From NCBI RefSeq assembly GCF_030433675.1, contig NZ_JAROCB010000002.1, positions 372,001 through 436,000 on the forward strand: a DNA stretch of 64,000 nucleotides. Direction: 5' to 3'. Below are positions 56,427-64,000 of the stretch, in pieces. A program made the translations under genes and the position numbers. A model generated the notes under the pieces. It worked only from the letters and a program-made list of their open reading frames with translations. It was not told the DNA's origin and ran no database searches. Source of the stretch: Leifsonia virtsii (lineage in GTDB: Bacteria > Actinomycetota > Actinomycetes > Actinomycetales > Microbacteriaceae). Within the stretch, counting starts at the first letter, position 1. Every line of letters starts with the position of its first letter.

Positions 56427-58520
56427 ATGGTCGACACTGCCGAACGCGTCCCCAGCGCGACCCCCGCCGCACCCGCGGCACCGTCCGTTCCTGAGCCCGG
56501 CCCCGCCGGTGCGTCCCCGCGCATCGACGTCGAGGCGCTCGGCCGTCAGCTCCTCGGCGCATGGGCGGAGGCCCGCCTCGCCTCGCGCGAGCTGTCGGCG
56601 CGTCCGGAGATGCAGAAGCAGGAGGGGCTCTCGGTCGCCGACCACCGCAAGCGCGTGTTCGGACAGCTGAAGCTGCTCGTCGAGCACGGCCAGGTGCACC
56701 GGGCGTTCCCGAAGTCGCTCGGCGGCGGCGAGGACAACGGAGGCAACATCGCGGCGTTCGAGGAGCTCGTCGCGGCCGACCCCTCGCTGCAGATCAAGTC
56801 CGGCGTCCAGTGGGGTCTCTTCGGTGCGGCCGTGCTGCACCTCGGCACCGAGCAGCACCACAAGAAGTACCTCCCCGCGATCATGTCGCTGGAGGTGCCG
56901 GGCGCCTTCGCCATGACGGAGACGGGGCACGGCTCGGACGTCGCGAGCGTCGGCACGACGGCGACCTACGACCCGGAGACGCAGGAGTTCGTCATCGACA
57001 CCCCCTTCCGTGGCGCGTGGAAGGACTACCTCGGCAACGCAGCGATCGACGCCACGGCGGCGGTCGTGTTCGCCCAGCTGATCACGAAGGGCGTCAACCA
57101 CGGCGTGCACGCCTTCTACGTCCCGATCCGGGACGCGAACGGCGACTTCCTCCCCGGCATCGGCGGTGAGGACGACGGTCAGAAGGGCGGCCTGAACGGC
57201 ATCGACAACGGCCGTCTGCACTTCACCGGCGTCCGGGTGCCGCGCACCGACCTCCTCAACCGCTACGGGGATGTGGCCGAGGACGGCACCTACACCTCGC
57301 CCATCGAGAGCCCCGGCCGCCGGTTCTTCACGATGCTCGGCACGCTCGTCCAGGGCCGCGTCTCGCTCGACGGCTCCGCGGTCATCGCCTCCAGGATCGG
57401 CCTGGCCATCGCCATCACCTACGCCGACCAGCGCCGCCAGTTCACGGCGGGGAGCCCGACGGACGAGGAGGTCATCCTCGACTACCAGCGGCACCAGCGC
57501 CGGCTGCTCCCGCGGCTCGCGACCACGTACGCGGCCGGCTTCGCGCACGAGGTCTTCCTGCGGAAGTTCGACGACGTGTTCAGCGGCAAGGCGGACACCG
57601 ACGCCGACCGCCAGGACCTGGAGACGATCGCTGCGGCGCTCAAGCCGCTCAGCACCTGGCACGCGCTCGACACCCTGCAGGAGGCGCGGGAGGCGTGCGG
57701 CGGCGCGGGCTTCCTCACCGAGAACCGCATCACGTCGCTGCGCCAGGATCTGGACATCTGGGTCACCTTCGAGGGCGACAACAACGTCCTGCTGCAGCTG
57801 GTCGCGAAGCGCCTGCTGACCGACTACAGCCGCAAGTTCGCCAAGGCGGACGCCGGCGCGCTCGCCCGCTACGTCGTCACGCAGGCGGCGGGTAAGGCGT
57901 ACCACGGGACAGGGCTCCGCAGCGTGGCACAGACGGTGCGCGACTTCGGGTCGACCGCCCGCTCGGTCAACTGGCTGCAGGAGCCGGCGACCCAGCGGGA
58001 GCTCCTCACCGACCGCGTCGAGACGATGATCGCGACGGCCGCAGGCAGGCTGCGCCCCGCATCCAAGCTGGGCAAGAAGGCGGCGGCCGACCTGTTCAAC
58101 TCGCAGCAGAACGACCTGATCGAGGCGGCCCGCGCCCACGGCGAGCTGCTGCAGTGGGAGGCGTTCACGGATGCACTGGAGCAGGCGCCGGACGAGGGCA
58201 CCAAGCAGGTGCTCACCTGGCTGCGCGACCTGTTCGGGTTCGGGCTGATCGAGAAGCACCTGGCCTGGTACCTGATGAACGGCCGGCTCTCGCCGCAGCG
58301 CGCGCAGGCCGTGAGCGCGTACATCGACCGGTTGCTGACGCGCATCCGCCCGCACGCGGTCGACCTGGTGGACGCGTTCGGCTACGGTCCGGAGCTCATC
58401 CGCGCGAAGATCGCGTCCGGCGCGGAGGCCGAGCGCCAGGCCGAGGCGCGCGACTACTACGCCGAGCGCCGCGCCGCCGGGACGCTCCCGACCCCCGAGA
58501 AATCGCACAAGTCCCGCTGA
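56427..58520 (+). CDS. Acyl-CoA oxidase/dehydrogenase family protein
   Basis: The 697-residue flavoprotein oxidises acyl-CoA in beta-oxidation, closest to the acyl-CoA oxidase (ACX) type with an extra C-terminal domain. Features are FAMTETGHGSDVASVGTTATYDPETQEFVIDTP, the FAD-binding RVSLDGSAVIASRIGLAIAITYADQRRQF, the catalytic Glu region EACGGAGFLTENRI, and IWVTFEGDNNVLLQLVAKRLL. The N-terminus has a Pro/Ala-rich stretch. AGGAGAGG precedes the ATG at 56427. It may use oxygen or an electron-transfer flavoprotein. Confidence 0.9.
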   Translation: MVDTAERVPSATPAAPAAPSVPEPGPAGASPRIDVEALGRQLLGAWAEARLASRELSARPEMQKQEGLSVADHRKRVFGQLKLLVEHGQVHRAFPKSLGGGEDNGGNIAAFEELVAADPSLQIKSGVQWGLFGAAVLHLGTEQHHKKYLPAIMSLEVPGAFAMTETGHGSDVASVGTTATYDPETQEFVIDTPFRGAWKDYLGNAAIDATAAVVFAQLITKGVNHGVHAFYVPIRDANGDFLPGIGGEDDGQKGGLNGIDNGRLHFTGVRVPRTDLLNRYGDVAEDGTYTSPIESPGRRFFTMLGTLVQGRVSLDGSAVIASRIGLAIAITYADQRRQFTAGSPTDEEVILDYQRHQRRLLPRLATTYAAGFAHEVFLRKFDDVFSGKADTDADRQDLETIAAALKPLSTWHALDTLQEAREACGGAGFLTENRITSLRQDLDIWVTFEGDNNVLLQLVAKRLLTDYSRKFAKADAGALARYVVTQAAGKAYHGTGLRSVAQTVRDFGSTARSVNWLQEPATQRELLTDRVETMIATAAGRLRPASKLGKKAAADLFNSQQNDLIEAARAHGELLQWEAFTDALEQAPDEGTKQVLTWLRDLFGFGLIEKHLAWYLMNGRLSPQRAQAVSAYIDRLLTRIRPHAVDLVDAFGYGPELIRAKIASGAEAERQAEARDYYAERRAAGTLPTPEKSHKSR

Positions 58521-58528
58521 CCCGCCTT

Positions 58529-58585
58529 AGATTTGCCCCAAATCTCGGTTATGGCCGCGTCATAACAACGATTTGGGGCAAATCT
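58529..58585. terminator. Bidirectional nested hairpin between acyl-CoA oxidase and mdh
   Basis: Perfect 16-base arms (58529-58544 and 58570-58585, AGATTTGCCCCAAATC and complement) enclose an inner GTTATG/CATAAC stem. Each arm is also a palindrome (GATTTG-CCC-CAAATC). It lies between convergent stops, 8 bases from one and 14 from the other. Confidence 0.78.
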
Positions 58586-58599
58586 CGGCCCGCGGGGGG

Positions 58600-59601
<1,002 letters not shown>

Positions 59602-59641
59602 GACCGAGCGCAACCCCTCCGGGCAGGCCGCCCGCGGGGCG

Positions 59642-59647
59642 TACCGT
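59642..59647 (+). promoter_or_regulatory. -10 element for leaderless metallopeptidase
   Basis: TACCGT ends 7 bases before the ATG at 59655, back-to-back with the mdh promoter 40 bases away. Confidence 0.5.
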
Positions 59648-59654
59648 GTGCGGC

Positions 59655-61596
<1,942 letters not shown>

Positions 61597-61611
61597 GGGC
61601 GGCTGACCGGG

Positions 61612-62034
61612 TCAGCCGGCGAGTGCGGCGAGGGCCTTCCGCAGCTGAGTGGAGGAGGTCGTCATCGTGTACGGGAAGTACACGACCTCGACTCCGACCG
61701 CCGCGAACTCGCGCTCCAGCCGGAGGCCCTTCTCTGTGCCGCGCCAGTCGTCGCCTTTGAAGAACACGTCGAACCGCAGCTCGCGCCAGGTGTCGAGCTT
61801 GTCGGGGAGTGTCTCGGGGACGGCCTCGTCGACGTATTCGATGCTGCGGACGATCTCGAGCCGCTCGGCCAGCGGGATCACCGGGGTGATGCCCTTGGTC
61901 AGCTCCAGCATCTCGTCGGAGACGACGCCCGCGATCAGGTGGTCGCACTGGCTCTTGGCGTGCTTGAGGATGTTCAGGTGTCCGATGTGGAACAGATCGA
62001 ACGCCCCTGCGGCGTAGCCGACGCGTCGGGTCAC
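61612..62034 (-). CDS. Cytidylyltransferase-like protein (TagD/adenylyltransferase fold)
   Basis: The 140-residue nucleotidyltransferase has the HIGH motif (16-19) in AAGAFDLFHIGHLNILKHAK, DVFFKGDDWRGTEKG and the terminal TTSSTQLRKALA. Family members make CDP-glycerol or ADP-heptose-type sugars. GAGGGGGA precedes the GTG at 62034. With the phosphatase upstream it suggests cell-surface polysaccharide synthesis. Start is well supported by fold length. Confidence 0.87.
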   Translation of the reverse strand: MTRRVGYAAGAFDLFHIGHLNILKHAKSQCDHLIAGVVSDEMLELTKGITPVIPLAERLEIVRSIEYVDEAVPETLPDKLDTWRELRFDVFFKGDDWRGTEKGLRLEREFAAVGVEVVYFPYTMTTSSTQLRKALAALAG

Positions 62035-62057
62035 GGGCTTCCCCCTCTGGTTGAGAT

Positions 62058-62089
62058 ATCCTCACCTATTCTGGTGTATTAGTGAGGAT
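62058..62089. promoter_or_regulatory. Inverted repeat upstream of the cytidylyltransferase gene
   Basis: ATCCTCAC (62058-62065) and GTGAGGAT (62082-62089) are perfect 8-base arms separated by 16 bases, in an AT-rich stretch. It is a candidate operator or promoter-overlapping site. Confidence 0.5.
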
Positions 62090-62110
62090 TTGTCACCAGG
62101 GGAATCGGCG

Positions 62111-62180
62111 GCGACTGCGGGTCCGCGGAACGTCTGCGCCGGGGCGAGCGGGCGCAGATGTTCCGGGAGGCCGCAGTCGC
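62111..62180. terminator. Nested hairpin 3' of the phosphatase gene
   Basis: Outer arms GCGACTGCGG and CCGCAGTCGC (10 bases) and inner arms of 14 bases with one mismatch (62127-62140, 62151-62164) surround a 10-base loop. It lies 13 bases after the phosphatase stop on the minus strand. Confidence 0.65.
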
Positions 62181-62193
62181 TGGCCCGGCGGCG

Positions 62194-62769
62194 TCAGGCG
62201 CGAGCGCGCAGGGCTGCTGCCACCGCCTTCGTCAGGGGCTCGATCTGAGCGATCGACTGCGTGAAGATGGCGTCCGAGCGGCCATAGGGGTCGATGATGT
62301 CGCCCGGTGCGCCGCCGCGCCGGGTGGACCGCGCCCGGCCGATCGGCCGTGGCGGGCGGTGCTCCGCCGCCCAGGCGACGAGCTCGCGCCGCGACAGCTC
62401 CGCCGGGGCGTCCCCGGCGATCTCGGCGAACTCGGCGAGGGTGAAGGTGCGGCGAGCAGCGGGCGGCGTGGCCGACGCGACCCACTCCCGGTGGGCGTAG
62501 GTCGCCGTCAGGATGAGGTCGCTGCGGCGGGTGAGGTCGGGGTCCACCTGACGAGCGCGGTGCCGGCCGAGTTCCAGCCCGCGGGCGTGGAGGAGGCGGG
62601 TCATCGCGGGCTCCGCCGGCCAGCCGGTCATCGCCTCGGTGCCGGCGGACTCCACGGCGAAGGCCCGCTGGTCGGCGAGTTCCGCGGCGAGCATGGCCTC
62701 CATCGCGGGGGAGCGGCAGATGTTCCCAGTGCAGATCGCGAGGATCCGGAACGGGTCGGCGGAGGTCAT
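62194..62769 (-). CDS. Low-molecular-weight protein-tyrosine phosphatase
   Basis: The 191-residue enzyme dephosphorylates tyrosine, often on polysaccharide-copolymerase kinases that control capsule and exopolysaccharide export. The P-loop CTGNICRSP has Cys13 and Arg19; the general acid loop Asp is in DIIDPYGRSDAIF near the end. The length is longer than classic 150-residue forms, with an insertion after residue 85. The start is ATG at 62769. It is next to a cytidylyltransferase and a large secreted protein. Confidence 0.87.
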   Translation of the reverse strand: MTSADPFRILAICTGNICRSPAMEAMLAAELADQRAFAVESAGTEAMTGWPAEPAMTRLLHARGLELGRHRARQVDPDLTRRSDLILTATYAHREWVASATPPAARRTFTLAEFAEIAGDAPAELSRRELVAWAAEHRPPRPIGRARSTRRGGAPGDIIDPYGRSDAIFTQSIAQIEPLTKAVAAALRARA

Positions 62770-63020
62770 CCCCCAATTGTGTCGGATGCGTCCGAGAGTC
62801 TTGCCCGGTGAGGCCCCCGACACCCCCGGCGTCACCCCCCGACACCCGAATGGGGGTAATTCTCGCTATAGCGTGCTACGGTCGTCCGCTGTTAGCTTGG
62901 TTGATTTTGACTGGCCGACGCCCCCCGGCGTTTGCTAGGGTCTCCTTCAACCTGCGGCAGGAACTGGTCTCACCTGCCGGCCCCCGTATGTTCTACCCGA
63001 CGTTTGGATAGCACTTCTCT
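62770..63020. other. Intergenic regulatory region between phosphatase and secreted-protein genes
   Basis: This 251-base stretch holds no gene I can support. It contains CCCCC/GGGGG complementary runs around 62834-62856, a GCTATAGC palindrome (62864-62871), a TTGACT (62917-62922), a TAGGGT (62936-62941) at non-standard spacing, and a hairpin GGCAGG/CCTGCC (62956-62961, 62973-62978). A promoter for the secreted protein is likely here. Confidence 0.4.
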
Positions 63021-64000
63021 ATGTCCCGACACCCCTCCCACCGTATCGAGACCAATCGGACGGCAGGCGCGAAGAAAGCACGCCTGCGCGCAGGAATCGC
63101 CCTCGCGGCCACCGCCGCGGTGGCCGCAGCCGCCGTCGGCGTCACCGCCGCCGGCGCGTCCGCCGCCCCCAACTATGTCGTCTCGCGGCAGATCGCCGCC
63201 GACACCTTCGACCGCAGCCAGGCGAACGGCTGGGGCGCCGCCTCCCTCGGCGGCGCGTACAGCGTCAGCAGCGCGGCAGCGTTCTCCGTCGGTTCCGCCT
63301 CCGGAACCCAGGCCGTCCCGCGGCCGGGCGCCTCCCTCAGCGCCACCCTCCCCTCGGCCACGGCGTCGGATGTCGACGCCGCCGCCTCCGTCGTCCTCGA
63401 CGCGCTGCCCGCGAAGGGCAACGGCGTCTACTCCGGCGTCCAGGTGCGCTCGTCGGCAGGCGCCTACTACCAGGCCACCTTCCGGGTCGACGCCCAGAAG
63501 CGCGGACTGCTCTCGATCATCCGCGTCAACGGATCGACCGCGCGGCAGACGACGGTCGCCGCCGAGAAGGTCGTCCTCTCGAAGGTCGCGGCCGGCTCGC
63601 CGGTGCGCCTCGAGCTGCGCGCGACGGGCACCGGCACGGTCGCTCTGAGCGCCCGCGCCTGGACCGCCTCCTCGGCCACGCCGGACTGGCAGGTCTCGGC
63701 GGCCGACTCCTCGATCGACCGGCTCAGCCATGCCGGCTCGGTCGGGCTGTGGAGCTACGTCTCCATCAGCTCCACCGCGGCCAAGGTGCGCTTCGACGAC
63801 CTGAGCGCCAGCGCGCTCAAGCCGCAGGACGCTTCCACCCCGGCCCCGCCGACCACCCCGGTCACGACGCCCACCCAGACGCCGACGCCGACTCCGACGC
63901 CGACGCAGACGACCACCCCCGCTCCGCCGACGACCGCTCCGCAGCCGCCCGTGACGACGCCCGACCCGACCCCGTCGACGGGCGCCGACACGAGCATCGA
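63021..64000 (+). CDS. Secreted Pro/Thr-rich surface protein, N-terminal part (runs off window end)
   Basis: The frame is open from ATG 63021 to the window end, 326 codons. It has a signal peptide with a twin-basic start (KKARLRAGIALAATAAVAAAAVGVTAAGASAAP), a beta-rich module of about 230 residues (RQIAADTFDRSQANGWGAASLGGAYSV-like, with VGLWSYVSISSTAAKVRFDDLSAS), then a Pro/Thr repeat linker (TPTPTPTPTQTTTPAPPTT). The module looks like a concanavalin/LamG-type domain; the linker is typical of carbohydrate-active or adhesive proteins. The C-terminus is outside the window. Confidence 0.8.
   Translation, partial: MSRHPSHRIETNRTAGAKKARLRAGIALAATAAVAAAAVGVTAAGASAAPNYVVSRQIAADTFDRSQANGWGAASLGGAYSVSSAAAFSVGSASGTQAVPRPGASLSATLPSATASDVDAAASVVLDALPAKGNGVYSGVQVRSSAGAYYQATFRVDAQKRGLLSIIRVNGSTARQTTVAAEKVVLSKVAAGSPVRLELRATGTGTVALSARAWTASSATPDWQVSAADSSIDRLSHAGSVGLWSYVSISSTAAKVRFDDLSASALKPQDASTPAPPTTPVTTPTQTPTPTPTPTQTTTPAPPTTAPQPPVTTPDPTPSTGADTSI
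63832..63975 (+). repeat. Pro/Thr-rich linker-coding repeat
   Basis: A run of CCG-ACG type codons encodes alternating Pro and Thr (PTPTPTPT and similar). It separates the N-terminal module from the unseen C-terminal part and may vary in length between strains. Confidence 0.7.

Noticed and set aside
62956-62978. Hairpin GGCAGG/CCTGCC as a riboswitch
   Set aside because: Arms are short, and I could match no known riboswitch class; kept only as part of the regulatory gap.

Overview
The window is about 64 kb of very GC-rich DNA (roughly 70 %) with dense, short-spaced genes, many GTG starts and actinobacterial gene families: a 507-residue LigB-type DNA ligase, a GlxA/MarR pair, NlpC/P60, a CtaG-type assembly factor and gamma-butyrolactone-receptor-like TetR regulators. 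It reads as chromosomal sequence of a Microbacteriaceae member, most like Leifsonia. The genus is an inference from gene content and style; no rRNA or tRNA is present. I see no insertion sequence, phage, CRISPR array or tRNA, so this is mostly core and catabolic chromosome.

Left part (1-16.8 kb): the tail of a Ser/Thr kinase, a diacylglycerol-kinase-like lipid kinase, gap, a coupled MarR-GlxA regulator pair, argG, an M15 peptidase lipoprotein, an agmatine deiminase/amidase operon with a divergent TetR gene and a strong palindromic operator, a DUF1778-GNAT toxin-antitoxin pair, a 3-hydroxybutyrate-dehydrogenase-like SDR coupled to two alpha/beta hydrolases, a Gfo/Idh oxidoreductase and two oligopeptide ABC ATPases.

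Middle (16.8-38.7 kb): divergent from the ATPases lies a seven-gene peptide-utilisation operon (M19 dipeptidase, solute-binding lipoprotein, two permeases, M24 peptidase, serine hydrolase, tandem Lrp regulator). Then come LigB, a cupin, a TetR regulator, DedA, a membrane molybdopterin oxidoreductase divergent from a fasciclin lipoprotein, a large sulfatase, a hydrolase/MFS divergent pair, a VOC protein coupled to an unknown 176-residue protein, and a DmoA-like flavin monooxygenase.

Right part (38.7-64 kb): CtaG, NlpC/P60, an S1/P1-nuclease-like protein, panD, a LysM-like lipoprotein, a secreted phosphatase, AraC/hydrolase, an MFS-MarR pair, an APC permease, EamA and DHFR-like genes, recQ, another MFS gene, a hexapeptide-repeat protein, acyl-CoA oxidase-like dehydrogenase, mdh, a zinc metallopeptidase, pip, and the start of what may be a surface-polysaccharide/adhesion locus (cytidylyltransferase, low-molecular-weight phosphatase, a secreted Pro/Thr-rich protein cut by the window end).

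Two genome-style signals stand out. Thirteen genes have a TANNNT -10 hexamer exactly 6 or 7 bases before the start codon, the signature of leaderless mRNAs. Many gene 3' ends carry 40-90-base hairpins, often with arms that are themselves palindromes; one subfamily shares the motif AACGGAGGAGATC at two loci 10 kb apart. No intergenic stretch exceeds 300 bases.
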